In this document: positions 16,560 through 25,133 of the stretch, one piece after another
How positions within the stretch are numbered: the first letter of the stretch is position 1
Layout: each line of letters starts with the position of its first letter
Assembly (NCBI RefSeq): GCF_007970805.1
Contig: NZ_CP042433.1
Location: forward strand, 3,348,001-3,412,000
Source of the DNA: Flavisolibacter ginsenosidimutans
GTDB taxonomy: Bacteria > Bacteroidota > Bacteroidia > Chitinophagales > Chitinophagaceae
Direction: 5' to 3'
DNA: 64,000 nt
Made by a program: the position numbers and the translations under genes
The notes under the pieces: model-generated
The model's database searches: none
Told to the model about the DNA's origin: nothing
What the model saw: only the letters and a program-made list of their open reading frames with translations

Positions 16560-17144
16560 ATGAAGTTTAATCCCAAAGAAATAAACGAACTGATAAAGGC
16601 CCGTCGCTCCACCTTTCCCGCGCAATACGATGCGGGCAAAAAAGTGGACGATGAAATTGTAAAACAGATTTTAGAGAACGCAACCTGGGCGCCCAATCAC
16701 GGACAAACAGAGCCCTGGAAGTTTGTGGTGTTCACCGGCGAAGGCTTGCAAAAATTAGCAACCTTTCAAGCCGAGCTTTACAAAAAAGAAGCGGGTGAAA
16801 ATTTTAAAGAAGCGACGTATAAAAACCTTTCTGCCAACCCGCTCAAGGCTTCACATGTGATTGCCTTGTGCGTGAAACGTGACCCCAATAAAAAATTTCC
16901 CGAAGTGGAAGAAATTGCGGCCGTGGCCTGCGCGGTGCAAAACATGTATCTCACGGTAACGGCTTATGGCTTGGGCGGCTACTGGACAACCGGCGGCGTT
17001 ACTTACAAACAAAGCGCAAAAGAATTTTTCGGCCTGGGTGAAGCCGACAAACTGCTTGGCTTTTTTTACCTCGCACACATTGCCACGCCTTCGCCGCAAG
17101 GCAAGCGCAAACCCGTTGACGAAAAAGTAGAGTGGATAAGATAG
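16560..17144 (+). CDS. Nitroreductase-family FMN oxidoreductase
   Basis: The 194-residue protein starts at ATG 16560; a TTG seven codons upstream is less likely. Family marks are IKARRSTFPAQYDAGKKVDDEIVKQILENATWAPNHGQTEPWKF (residues 12-55, the R-R-S FMN-phosphate contact and P-x-H/S-x-Q/G-x2-P-W loop), AVACAVQNMYLTVTAYGLGGYWTTG (about 122-146), and LGFFYLAHIATP near the C-terminus. Such enzymes use NAD(P)H to reduce nitro or quinone compounds; the physiological substrate is unknown. Stop TAG at 17142-17144 is directly followed by an inverted repeat. Confidence 0.92.
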   Translation: MKFNPKEINELIKARRSTFPAQYDAGKKVDDEIVKQILENATWAPNHGQTEPWKFVVFTGEGLQKLATFQAELYKKEAGENFKEATYKNLSANPLKASHVIALCVKRDPNKKFPEVEEIAAVACAVQNMYLTVTAYGLGGYWTTGGVTYKQSAKEFFGLGEADKLLGFFYLAHIATPSPQGKRKPVDEKVEWIR

Positions 17145-17234
17145 GTGAAACGTCAGACGTCAAACGTGAGACGTGAGTGAACTTGGAAGTAAACGATTCT
17201 ACGGTTTTACGTTTGACGTCTCACGTTTCACGTC
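17145..17234. repeat. Word-built inverted repeat between convergent genes (GACGTCAAACGT type)
   Basis: The left side 17145-17177 is built of GTGAAACGTC, AGACGTCAAACGTGAGACGT words and the right side 17209-17234 of the complement, with a 12-bp exact block GACGTCAAACGT. The right side overlaps the last codons and the stop of the DUF1003 gene. Confidence 0.8.
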
Positions 17235-17924
17235 CTTCATTTGTTGCAAAATGTCTTCTAAATAATCGGCCTGCAGTTGTTGTATTTCCAGCAGCCGGCT
17301 GTTTTGATGAACCATTAAATGGTCGAGTTTTTCGTGCAGCAAACGGATTTCAATTTCGGCTTTCAGGTTCACCTTGTAATCGTGTTCGCTGCGCTGCCGG
17401 TCCTTGTCTTCCTGGCGGTTTTGGCTCATCATAATGATGGGCGCCTGTATGGCCGCAAGGCAGGAAAGAATAAGATTGAGCAAGATAAACGGGTAAGGGT
17501 CGAAAGGTTTATTTGCGAGCATCCAAATGTTTATCATCATCCACAAGGCCAGGAAAGAAAAGAAAATAATGATGAAGGTCCAACTGCCGCCAAAACTTGC
17601 AATCTTATCGGCCACACGCTGCCCGAAGGTTATTGGTTCGTTGATATCTTCCTCAATGTTTTCGGAAAGCAGCTTGTTGTTTTGGATGGAACGGATGACT
17701 TCTTTTTCCAGTTGGCTTATTTCGCCTACTTCTGCTTCAATCAACTGCGAGATGTAATGCTTGCGGTATTCGTTCAGCTTGTCAATGGAAATATAACTGT
17801 CGCCGGTAAAATCGGGATGCTCCTGCTGGATGAGTTGCAGCAACGGCCCGCGCAACTCACTTCCCTTGTAGGTTTCAGAAGCCGGCAATTCTTTTTTGGT
17901 GATCTGGCATTGAACGGTTTTCAT
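17199..17924 (-). CDS. DUF1003-family membrane protein
   Basis: The 241-residue protein has an N-terminal polar region (1-95), then FGQRVADKIASFGGSWTFIIIFFSFLALWMMINI and PFILLNLILSCLAAIQAPIIMMSQNRQ (about 100-170), the two-helix DUF1003 core, and a long helical coiled-coil tail with KAEIEIRLLHEKLDHL. Function is unknown for the family. The last eight or so residues (RETSNVKP) are encoded by repeat words of the inverted repeat at 17145-17234, so the native C-terminus may have been altered by that element. Confidence 0.9.
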   Translation of the reverse strand: MKTVQCQITKKELPASETYKGSELRGPLLQLIQQEHPDFTGDSYISIDKLNEYRKHYISQLIEAEVGEISQLEKEVIRSIQNNKLLSENIEEDINEPITFGQRVADKIASFGGSWTFIIIFFSFLALWMMINIWMLANKPFDPYPFILLNLILSCLAAIQAPIIMMSQNRQEDKDRQRSEHDYKVNLKAEIEIRLLHEKLDHLMVHQNSRLLEIQQLQADYLEDILQQMKDVKRETSNVKP

Positions 17925-18004
17925 GCTTCAAATGACGATGCAGAAAGATAGAAAGAAATTGCTTGCCGCTTTGAATATCTTTAGCGCAAATCTCTTTTTG
18001 CTTT

Positions 18005-19714
18005 ATGCCCGCTCTCGTTGAACGAAGGAATGACGCCCTTAACAATACTGGAAAAATATTGTTCCGCAATCCCGTTCCTTTCTTCATCGTCTTCTGGGCT
18101 TTGCTCAATCTTTTGCAAATCGCTTTCACGGAGCTTACCAGCGACGAAGGTTATTATTGGTTTTACGCACAGCACCTGCAATGGGGTTATTACGATCATC
18201 CGCCGATGATTGCCGCAATGATCAAAGCCGGAAGCAAGTTGTTTGGCGGCACGATCGGTGTTCGGGCCTTCAACGTTGTTTTAAGCACGGCAGGCTTGTC
18301 TTTGTTCTTTCAACTTATACCCGAAGAATTAAAGCGTTCGCCAAAAACATATTGGGTTTTGCTTTCGGCGCCGCTGCTTCATTATCTAACCTTTCTCGTT
18401 TTTCCCGACGGGCCGCTGTTGTTTTTTAGCTTGGCCTTTCTCGTTCTTTACAAACGGTTTTTAGTTAAAAAGAATTTTGAAACCTCGTTGCTGCTGGGTC
18501 TTTCCATTGCGTTGATGGCGTATTCAAAATATCACGGTGCATTGGTGCTGCTGTTCACAATTATTGCCAATCCAAGGCTGTTAAAGTCGGCTTATTTTTA
18601 TTTAGCGCTTTTTGTTGCGGCAATTTTGTTTGCGCCGCATTTGTGGTGGCAGTATAAAAATGATTTTCCCACACTCAAATATCACTTGTCGGGACGAACC
18701 GGTACGTGGTCTTTTAAACATGTAGGCGAGTACGTTTCGCAACAAATTTTTGCCATTGGCCCCGGACTGATCTTTCTTCCTTTCGTTGTTAAAACAAAGG
18801 ATGTTTTTGAACGAACGCTCAAGTTCATCATCATCGGCACGTTGCTGTTCTTCCTTGTAAGTTCTTTTAAAACCTTTGTGCATTTCCACTGGACGTCCAT
18901 TGCGCTTTACCCGCTTCTTTATTTTGCTGTTCGGTATTACAACAATCCGGCCCACAAGAAGCTTTTTAATGCACTCATACTTCCCTTTGTTGTGCTGTTT
19001 TTCGTTGCACGGATTTTATTGATGCTTCCGCTGATACCCAACATGCACGTTGGCGAAGATTATTACCACGGGAGAAAAACTTGGGCGGAAGAAGTAAAAA
19101 GCCTTGCGGACAACCGGCCTGTTTTCATGCCCGATAACTTGCGCGAAGCCTCGCTGTATTCTTTTTATTCGGGAGGACAAGGTGTAACGCTTTATACAAG
19201 GCCGGGAAAAAAATCGCAGTACGAATTGTGGGGCTACGAAGACAGTTTGCAAGGCAAGGACGTTTTGTTTTTAAGCAAGTATCCTTATACCGGCGGAATG
19301 AAAACATCGTTGTTAAACAAAGATTTTTATTACGGCGTTGTTTCTTCTTTTCAATCCTATTACAACGGTATAGCTGTAACAGCAAGCGTTGACGCGGTAA
19401 CAGCCGATACGCTGAAGGCAACCGTAAACCTTTTCAATCAAACAAGCCGAATGATTGCGTTTCAAAAGAACGATAGTGCCGGTTATACCGGCATTGCGTA
19501 TTCCATTGAACAAGCCAGAAACGTTTTAAAAGCGGATGCGGCACTTCCATTAAAGGCCGCGGATAATTTAGCGCCGGGAGCAACGATTACGAAAACGATT
19601 CGCATACCCATACAAGACGTCCCCCAAGGAGATTACGAAATTTATTTTGGCATACGAAGCGGCGTTTTGCCCGACGCCATTTTATCAGAAGGATTGCCGT
19701 TTATAAAGAAATAA
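18005..19714 (+). CDS. GT39-family (PMT_2) integral membrane glycosyltransferase
   Basis: The 569-residue protein shows LTSDEGYYWFYAQHLQWGYYDHPPMIAAMIK at residues 42-72, the catalytic acidic loop and downstream D-H-P-P motif of PMT_2 enzymes. Around ten membrane segments follow to residue 350, then a periplasmic C-terminal domain of some 200 residues with a beta-rich end. The enzyme likely uses a polyprenyl-phosphate sugar donor; the acceptor is unknown. It is not closely similar to the GT39 protein at 6.9 kb. ATG at 18005 is used; a perfect-palindrome terminator follows the stop. Confidence 0.9.
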   Translation: MPALVERRNDALNNTGKILFRNPVPFFIVFWALLNLLQIAFTELTSDEGYYWFYAQHLQWGYYDHPPMIAAMIKAGSKLFGGTIGVRAFNVVLSTAGLSLFFQLIPEELKRSPKTYWVLLSAPLLHYLTFLVFPDGPLLFFSLAFLVLYKRFLVKKNFETSLLLGLSIALMAYSKYHGALVLLFTIIANPRLLKSAYFYLALFVAAILFAPHLWWQYKNDFPTLKYHLSGRTGTWSFKHVGEYVSQQIFAIGPGLIFLPFVVKTKDVFERTLKFIIIGTLLFFLVSSFKTFVHFHWTSIALYPLLYFAVRYYNNPAHKKLFNALILPFVVLFFVARILLMLPLIPNMHVGEDYYHGRKTWAEEVKSLADNRPVFMPDNLREASLYSFYSGGQGVTLYTRPGKKSQYELWGYEDSLQGKDVLFLSKYPYTGGMKTSLLNKDFYYGVVSSFQSYYNGIAVTASVDAVTADTLKATVNLFNQTSRMIAFQKNDSAGYTGIAYSIEQARNVLKADAALPLKAADNLAPGATITKTIRIPIQDVPQGDYEIYFGIRSGVLPDAILSEGLPFIKK

Positions 19715-19717
19715 ATT

Positions 19718-19755
19718 ACACGAAAAAGGCCGCGACGTCGCGGCCTTTTTCGTGT
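19718..19755. terminator. Perfect 38-nt palindromic bidirectional terminator
   Basis: ACACGAAAAAGGCCGCGAC followed by its exact complement. It separates the convergent GT39 and small OMP genes, with T-runs embedded in the stem on both strands. Confidence 0.9.
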
Positions 19756-19772
19756 GAAAAAATTTGAAGCCC

Positions 19773-20282
19773 TTAATTGAATTTGTACAGGGCCGTTAAT
19801 CCCAAATGTCCCAATGTGCCGTTGTTCACAAGCGCATTGTAGCCAAAAGCAACCTGGAATTTGTCTCCGTTGTAACCAACCTGCGGTTCAAAGTTGAAGC
19901 CTCCGCCAGCGCCTGCATTGGTTAAGATTCCGTAGCCTACCTTACCACCAATGAAAACATTTTCGGAAGGATAAACACGGGCACCAACAAGGATGGGAAT
20001 ATAGCCTACCGATTGGTATTTGTAGCTATAATCGTAATAGTCAGCCGACTTGCCGATAAAGTTAGTAAAGCCGGTTGTTCCTGTAAGCGATGCCATTGGC
20101 GAAAGCTTGTATTCCGCTTGCAACTCGGCACCAACGCCGAAGCCGTGCGAATAGTGAAAATTACCAACGGGCAGGGCGATGCGCAAGCCGCCGCTGAATT
20201 GAACCTCTTGACTGCTTTTACTTTGTGCGTTTACCGCAAACGCTGCTGCGAGAATGAAGGCGAGGAAAATGACTTTTTTCAT
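19773..20282 (-). CDS. Small outer-membrane beta-barrel protein (OmpW/porin-like fold)
   Basis: The 169-residue protein starts at ATG 20280-20282 with signal peptide MKKVIFLAFILAAAFAVNAQ; the longer upstream frame is rejected. After it come alternating amphipathic strands (GGLRIALPVGNF, GVGAELQAEYKL, FIGGKVGYGIL, KFQVAFGYNALV) and a C-terminal strand ending in LYKFN, with the terminal aromatic residue in the next-to-last position as in barrels. Eight strands are plausible. Ligand and role unknown. The 20283-20426 region upstream holds no gene. Confidence 0.85.
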   Translation of the reverse strand: MKKVIFLAFILAAAFAVNAQSKSSQEVQFSGGLRIALPVGNFHYSHGFGVGAELQAEYKLSPMASLTGTTGFTNFIGKSADYYDYSYKYQSVGYIPILVGARVYPSENVFIGGKVGYGILTNAGAGGGFNFEPQVGYNGDKFQVAFGYNALVNNGTLGHLGLTALYKFN

Positions 20283-20426
20283 ACAGTTAATTTTTTTGTT
20301 ATTGAGCCACGAATGTAGAGGGCTGAAGAGGGCCACAGGCGGCCGGGTTGTCTCAACTGTTGGTTCGACCGTATGAGTTGAGAATCGAGCGGAGTGATTG
20401 GACAAATGAAGGACTTAAAAGACGTT

Positions 20427-20579
20427 TCATTTTCTCATGCTTAGCCGGCGCCCGTCTAAAACAGAAAAAATATTTTTTAGCTCATTGCCGTATTGGGAAA
20501 TAATTTGAAGCATAATTTCTGCCTTTTCCGAAGAAGACATTTCATTTAGACCAAGAAGCAGAATCCCGTGGTGTTTCAT
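20427..20579 (-). pseudogene. C-terminal remnant of a DUF5615 (PIN-like) toxin
   Basis: A 50-codon frame begins at an ATG that overlaps the DUF433 stop as ATGA. Its sequence, HHGILLLGLNEMSS-SEKAEIMLQIIS-QYGNEL-NIFSVLDGRRLSMR, matches in pattern the last third of DUF5615 proteins (G-V-I-L-L-R-L, then S-x2-E-K-A, then an S/T-V-x2-G-R-x-R-I-R end). The N-terminal two thirds, where the acidic PIN-like active-site residues lie, are missing. The coupled antitoxin-toxin order is kept, so an internal deletion is the simplest reading. A functional micro-protein is possible but less likely. Confidence 0.55.
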
Positions 20580-20782
20580 CTTGAAGCGGTAAACAGTAAG
20601 CAGGCCTGCAAGGCTTCGCGTGAAAGACGGGGATAGGCTTTCAATAAATCGTCAAAACCGTCTCCCGCGGCCATTTTTTCCAACAGAAGATCAACGGGAA
20701 TGCGGGTGTTCCTCACCACGAGCTTACCAAATAAAATTGTGGGGTCTGCATCCAAATAACCTCTCCAATTCATGGTGTTCAA
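20576..20782 (-). CDS. DUF433 antitoxin-like protein
   Basis: The 68-residue protein has the typical DUF433 layout: D-A-D-P-T-I-L-F-G-K-L-V-V-R-N-T-R-I-P-V-D, then LLEKMAAGDGFDDLLKAYPRLSREALQACLLF. It is a compact winged-helix-like fold. DUF433 genes usually precede a DUF5615 toxin gene, and here only the toxin's C-terminal third remains directly downstream. ATGs at 20780-20782 and 20771-20773 are both possible starts. It lies 40 bp beyond the murA stop region on the same strand. Confidence 0.85.
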   Translation of the reverse strand: MNTMNWRGYLDADPTILFGKLVVRNTRIPVDLLLEKMAAGDGFDDLLKAYPRLSREALQACLLFTASR

Positions 20783-20821
20783 TTGTTTTTAAACATACAA
20801 CGAAGTTTGCTTCTCCCTCCG

Positions 20822-22126
20822 TTACACCCTGCGTATCTCCGCGCCCAAACTTCTTAACCGTTCGTCAATGTATTGATAGCCGCGGTCAATCTGGTCAATG
20901 TTTTGGATGATGCTTTTGCCTTCGGCGCTTAAGGCTGCAATCAACAGCGACACGCCTGCCCGAATGTCGGGCGAGCTCATTTTAATGCCGCGCAGCTTGT
21001 GCTTTCTTTCCAGGCCAATAACGGCTGCGCGGTGCGGATCGCACAAAATAATTTGTGCGCCCATGTCAATGAGTTTGTCCACAAAGAACAAGCGGCTTTC
21101 AAACATCTTTTGATGAATCAATACTGAGCCTTTTGCCTGCGTGGCCACAACCAAAACAATGCTTAACAAATCCGGCGTAAAGCCCGGCCAGGGATGATCG
21201 TAGATAGTAAGCACACCACCATCCATATAAGTTTGGATTTGATAAAGCTCTTGCTCGGGAATATGGATGTCGTCGCCAACGATGTTTAATTGAATACCCA
21301 ATTGCCGGAACTTTTCGGGTATTACACCCAGGTATTCAACGCTGCAGTTTTTGATGATGATGTCGCTTTGCGTCATGGCGGCCATGCCGATAAAGGAACC
21401 AATTTCAATCATGTCGGGCAAAATGCGGTGCTCTGTGCCGTGCAGCTTTTCTACGCCTTCAATGATTAGTTGGTTGCTGCCGACGCCTTGAATGTCAGCA
21501 CCAATTCTATTGAGCATGCGACAAAGCTGTTGTATGTAGGGTTCGCAGGCTGCGTTATAAATAACGGTGGCGCCTTTGGCCAGTACAGCCGCCATAATGA
21601 TGTTGGCTGTGCCGGTAACGGAAGGCTCATCGAGCAAGAGGTACGTGCCTTTTAAGCCATCAGTGGAGAAATAATAAAAAGCGTCTTCGGGGTAATAGAT
21701 CATCTCCGCGCCCAACTTTTGAAAACCGAGGAGATGCGTGTCTAATCTGCGTCTTCCAATTTTATCGCCACCGGGTTTAGGAATGAAGGCTTTTTTGTAG
21801 CGGCCAAGCATCGGTCCTGCCAGCATGACTGAGCCGCGTAAGGTGCCGCTCTTGTTTTTGAACTCGGGACTGCGGAGAACATTTAAATCCACGTCATCGG
21901 CCTGAAAGATGCAGGTGTGCCGGTCGGGCCGCTCCACTTTTACACCAATGGCTTTCAAGAGTTCAATCAGATTATTGACGTCAAGAATATCGGGAATGTT
22001 GGTAACGGTTACTTTTTCATCGGTAAGCAAAACGGCACTGATGATTTGCAAGGCTTCGTTCTTTGCACCTTGCGGCGTGATCTCTCCTTTCAACTTTTTT
22101 CCGCCGATAACTTCAAATGAGGACAT
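20822..22126 (-). CDS. murA: UDP-N-acetylglucosamine 1-carboxyvinyltransferase, Asp-type active site
   Basis: The 434-residue enzyme transfers enolpyruvate from PEP to UDP-GlcNAc, the first committed step of peptidoglycan synthesis in the cytoplasm. Markers are GAKNEALQIISAVLLT (residues 20-35, Lys22 and Asn23), then PKPGGDKIGRRRLDTHLLGFQKLGA (117-141) and a C-terminal RGYQYIDERLRSLGAEIRR. In Escherichia coli MurA the third motif position after GG is the fosfomycin-sensitive Cys115; here it is Asp121, as in mycobacterial and chlamydial enzymes. It lies downstream of uppS in the same direction. Confidence 0.97.
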   Translation of the reverse strand: MSSFEVIGGKKLKGEITPQGAKNEALQIISAVLLTDEKVTVTNIPDILDVNNLIELLKAIGVKVERPDRHTCIFQADDVDLNVLRSPEFKNKSGTLRGSVMLAGPMLGRYKKAFIPKPGGDKIGRRRLDTHLLGFQKLGAEMIYYPEDAFYYFSTDGLKGTYLLLDEPSVTGTANIIMAAVLAKGATVIYNAACEPYIQQLCRMLNRIGADIQGVGSNQLIIEGVEKLHGTEHRILPDMIEIGSFIGMAAMTQSDIIIKNCSVEYLGVIPEKFRQLGIQLNIVGDDIHIPEQELYQIQTYMDGGVLTIYDHPWPGFTPDLLSIVLVVATQAKGSVLIHQKMFESRLFFVDKLIDMGAQIILCDPHRAAVIGLERKHKLRGIKMSSPDIRAGVSLLIAALSAEGKSIIQNIDQIDRGYQYIDERLRSLGAEIRRV

Positions 22127-22236
22127 AATGATGATGTGCTGATTGAATGATGTAAAAATGTGAAAATAGAAACTGAAGAAACTACCATAGAACAGGAAAA
22201 AGAAAAGATGACCGCGAATGAACGCTCAACTCCAAA

Positions 22237-22986
22237 CTACGACCCGGTCTTAACCTGCTCACCCGTTTTACCAAAACGCCGTTCGCGGTTTTGGTAATCA
22301 AGCAGGGCTTCGTATAAATTTTGCTTGCGAAAATCCGGCCAGCGCACCTGTGTGAAATAGAGCTCGGCGTAAGCCAGTTGATACAGTAAAAAGTTAGAGA
22401 TGCGGTATTCGCCGCTGGTGCGAATCATGAGTTCGGGATCGGGGAATTCTGATGTTGTCAGATATTTCTGCAAGGTGTCCTGGTCAATTTCTTCTATTTG
22501 CAGGTTGCCGCTTTGCACTTCGTGAGCAATGTTCTTTACGGCGTTAAGCAGTTCCCACCGTCCGCTATAACTCAGGGCCATAATTAATTGAAGGCCGGTG
22601 TTATGCTTTGTAATTTGAAGGGCTTCGTTCAACTCTTTTTGTGCGTAATCGGGCAGCATGTTCATGTCGCCAATAACGTGCAAACGGATGTTGTTTTTGT
22701 TAAGGCTTTCCACCTCGCCGCGAATGGTTTTCACCAGCAGTTCCATCAGGCCAATGACTTCGTATTGCGGGCGGTCCCAATTTTCGGTGGAGAAAGCATA
22801 AAGCGTAAGATAACCGACACTGAGTTCGGCGCAGCCCTCCACAATATCGCGTACACTTTCCACGCCCTGATAGTGACCAAACAGCCGGTCTTGTCCCTGC
22901 TCTTTCGCCCATCGTCCGTTGCCGTCCATGATGATGGCGATGTGTTTGGGAAGGCGGGCTTTGTCTATTTGAGAAAGTAAATCCAT
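22237..22986 (-). CDS. uppS: Isoprenyl transferase (undecaprenyl diphosphate synthase)
   Basis: The 249-residue cis-prenyltransferase condenses isopentenyl diphosphate onto farnesyl diphosphate to make the C55 lipid carrier. Signatures are HIAIIMDGNGRWAKEQG (residues 15-31, with the catalytic Asp), YAFSTENWDRP near residue 65, and the C-terminal RTSGEYRISNFLLYQLAYAELYFTQVRWPDF (about 189-219). Start ATG at 22984-22986. In many Bacteroidota uppS and a DUF6089 gene lead straight into bamA; here the DUF6089 gene is upstream but bamA is 8 kb away. Confidence 0.97.
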   Translation of the reverse strand: MDLLSQIDKARLPKHIAIIMDGNGRWAKEQGQDRLFGHYQGVESVRDIVEGCAELSVGYLTLYAFSTENWDRPQYEVIGLMELLVKTIRGEVESLNKNNIRLHVIGDMNMLPDYAQKELNEALQITKHNTGLQLIMALSYSGRWELLNAVKNIAHEVQSGNLQIEEIDQDTLQKYLTTSEFPDPELMIRTSGEYRISNFLLYQLAYAELYFTQVRWPDFRKQNLYEALLDYQNRERRFGKTGEQVKTGS

Positions 22987-22987
22987 G

Positions 22988-23241
22988 AGAAATTGTTTGC
23001 TTGTTCACGCGTTCACGAGTTCACTTGTCATGTTCCGCAACGTTGAACTGCCGCAAAAGTAAACCACAGATTACGCTGATTGAAGGAAAGATTTTACGGA
23101 TGAAAACCGGCACAGCACACCTCAAAATAAAAAGCGTCAATTAGCGAAATATGCTTTCATCCGCGCCATCGGGGATAAAAAAAAGGACTGTCCGTTTCTG
23201 AACAATCCCGATAATTCTTTTAAAATCCCGGCAATCAGTGG
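22988..23241. other. Gene-free gap with repeat words upstream of uppS
   Basis: Bases 22990-23030 carry a TGTTCACGCGTTCACGAGTT run without a matching second arm. Bases 23050-23100 and 23130-23170 contain words such as ACAGATTACGCTGATT and CGGATGAAAAC and a degraded complement. CCCGATAATTC and AATCCCGGCAATC lie near the DUF6089 stop. No reading frame is convincing. Confidence 0.5.
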
Positions 23242-24087
23242 TCAATTCGCCGACGGGCATTTATACGATTGCAGGTTGAAGCTGATGTAGAATATTGCGG
23301 TCGCAAACTGGTCTTTGTTTTTGCTGTTACCCCGTTGCTGTCCTTTTACACCAATTGGCGTTCCGGTTTCGTAGGAACGGTCGCTCAAAAGGAAAGCGGC
23401 CGAAGGGCTGCCATCAGGGTTTGGCGGGAAAGACGAAGCGCCGGGATAGGTGGTGCTTACGTCGTCTAAATAATCGGTGTTGGTAAAACGATGCACAACT
23501 TCAAAGCCAATGTTAATGCGGTCGTTGATGGCGTACTTCACACCCACGCCAAACGGGATGGCCAGCGCCATGGTGCTGTAAGGCCGGCGACCCGTGGCTG
23601 TGTCGTACTGGCCTTCGGTACCCAATTGACGCAGGTAATATTTTTCGCCCTTGAGATAAGCGTAAGGATCATAGCTAAAGGCGCTCACGCCAAGCGTGAT
23701 GTAGGGCGTAAAACGAAAATCTTCATCGCCGGGCATGAAGCGGTAAAAATTGAAATCGCCTTGCAGACCCAATTCCCACACTTTGGTGTTGAAGCTCAAG
23801 TTGCGGCGGCGCATCAATTCATTGTGCGTGTTGTAAACGTCGGAATAACCCAACTGTGCAAAGGTGCCGGAAAGGCGTACGGCAATATAGTTGCCAAAAT
23901 TTTTCCGGAAGAAAATGTCCGCAGCCAATTTGGGGCGATTCAGTTTTGCACGGGTGTTCAGGTCGCCGAAATAATGGGCGCCTCCAATGCCAAAGCCGAA
24001 TTCACCCTCCTGCACGTAAGATTCTGTTTGCGCCCAAAGCGCCAGTGGCAAACAAAACAAAACGGCAGCCAGTATCTTCTTTCTCAT
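23242..24087 (-). CDS. DUF6089-family outer-membrane beta-barrel protein
   Basis: The 281-residue protein has a signal peptide (MRKKILAAVLFCLPLALWAQ) followed by EFGFGIGGAHYFGDLNTRAKLNRPKLAADIFFRKNFGNYIAVRLS, the recognisable DUF6089 start, and eight or more amphipathic strands ending near IFYISFNLQSYKCP. A low-complexity loop SSFPPNPDGSPSAAF lies near residue 225. The family is almost confined to Bacteroidota and usually sits between nadK and uppS/bamA, as here. Molecular role unknown; location in the outer membrane is inferred. Confidence 0.88.
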   Translation of the reverse strand: MRKKILAAVLFCLPLALWAQTESYVQEGEFGFGIGGAHYFGDLNTRAKLNRPKLAADIFFRKNFGNYIAVRLSGTFAQLGYSDVYNTHNELMRRRNLSFNTKVWELGLQGDFNFYRFMPGDEDFRFTPYITLGVSAFSYDPYAYLKGEKYYLRQLGTEGQYDTATGRRPYSTMALAIPFGVGVKYAINDRINIGFEVVHRFTNTDYLDDVSTTYPGASSFPPNPDGSPSAAFLLSDRSYETGTPIGVKGQQRGNSKNKDQFATAIFYISFNLQSYKCPSAN

Positions 24088-24152
24088 AGATTTTGCAAAA
24101 TAAGGTTTTGCTTTTTGTGAAACGAAATTTTTCGGCGTTTGGTATGCGGGAG

Positions 24153-24239
24153 AAAAGAATGCAGGATGTAAAATATAGGATGTAGAATTAGAGACGAACG
24201 TTTGACGATCCTGCGTTCTGTATTCTGCATTCAGTGTTC
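24153..24239. repeat. Word-built inverted repeat ending at the nadK stop (AATGCAGGAT type)
   Basis: The left side (GAATGCAGGATGTAAAATAT then AGGATGTAGAATTAG) opposes the right side (GATCCTGCGTTCTGTATTCT then GCATTCAGTGTTCTT). Pairing is imperfect. The right arm directly abuts the TAA of nadK. Confidence 0.6.
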
Positions 24240-25118
24240 TTAATTCCGTTTGTCCAAGCCCCAGGAAAGTTTGTTGCGGAGTGTTTGCAGAAAATTGTTT
24301 TCGTTGAGCCGCACAAGGTTCACACTAAAATTTTCTTTGCGCACGGCAAGGAGAACGTTCTTGTCTACCAGTTCGCGGCGGGAATCCAGGGCACAGATGA
24401 CTTCATCGGAACGGCTTTCGATTTCAAAGGAAATGATGGCGTTGTCGGGAATGACAATGGGACGCACATTTAAATTGTGTGGCGCGATGGGTGTGAGCAC
24501 AAAAGAGCGTGACTCGGGAAAAACCACCGGGCCCGCACAGCTTAACGAGTAGCCCGTAGAACCGGTTGGCGTGGCCAGAATGAGTCCATCGGACCAATAG
24601 GTATTGAGCAGTTCGCCGTTAATGTAGGTGTGAATTTTCACCATCGGTGCAATGTCGCGTTTGTGAATGGCAAATTCGTTTAAGGCATATGGCACGTCGT
24701 TGAAGAGCGGAATGTTTGAATCAAGATGAACAAGCGAACGTTTGTCAATGATGTACGAGCGGCGGGCCAGGGCTTTTACGGCTTCGGCCATTTCGGTTCG
24801 GCCGATAGAAGCCAAAAAACCCAGGCGGCCAAAGTTGATGCCGACCACCGGAATATTTTTGTCGCGAACCAGCGTAACCGTGTCCAGCAAAGTGCCGTCG
24901 CCGCCAAGGCTGATTAAAAAATCTATGTCTGCGGTTAATTCCGAGTGGTGCGAAAAGGTTTGCGTTGAAGAGGATATCCGGAGGTGCGGTGCTGCCTGTT
25001 CGTAAAAGTCAAAGAAAATGACCGGGTCAATCTTTTCTTTTTCCAGTTCATCAAAAAAAAGTTGTAAGTCGGTAAGTTGCGTGCTTTCAAACACGCGGCT
25101 GTAGATGGCTACTTTCAA
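24240..25118 (-). CDS. nadK: NAD kinase
   Basis: The 292-residue enzyme makes NADP from NAD and ATP. The catalytic GGDGTLLDTV motif is near residue 75, the N-E-x2-I (NEFAIHKRD) near residue 150 and the glycine-rich TPTGSTGYSLSCAGP near 182-196. The first codon is TTG (25116-25118) followed by KVAIYSR, the first beta strand; no in-frame ATG lies upstream, so a TTG start is likely. The coupling CBS gene - POTRA protein - nadK - DUF6089 - uppS runs in one direction. Confidence 0.95.
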   Translation of the reverse strand: MKVAIYSRVFESTQLTDLQLFFDELEKEKIDPVIFFDFYEQAAPHLRISSSTQTFSHHSELTADIDFLISLGGDGTLLDTVTLVRDKNIPVVGINFGRLGFLASIGRTEMAEAVKALARRSYIIDKRSLVHLDSNIPLFNDVPYALNEFAIHKRDIAPMVKIHTYINGELLNTYWSDGLILATPTGSTGYSLSCAGPVVFPESRSFVLTPIAPHNLNVRPIVIPDNAIISFEIESRSDEVICALDSRRELVDKNVLLAVRKENFSVNLVRLNENNFLQTLRNKLSWGLDKRN

Positions 25119-25133
25119 GTGTGTCGGTTTACT

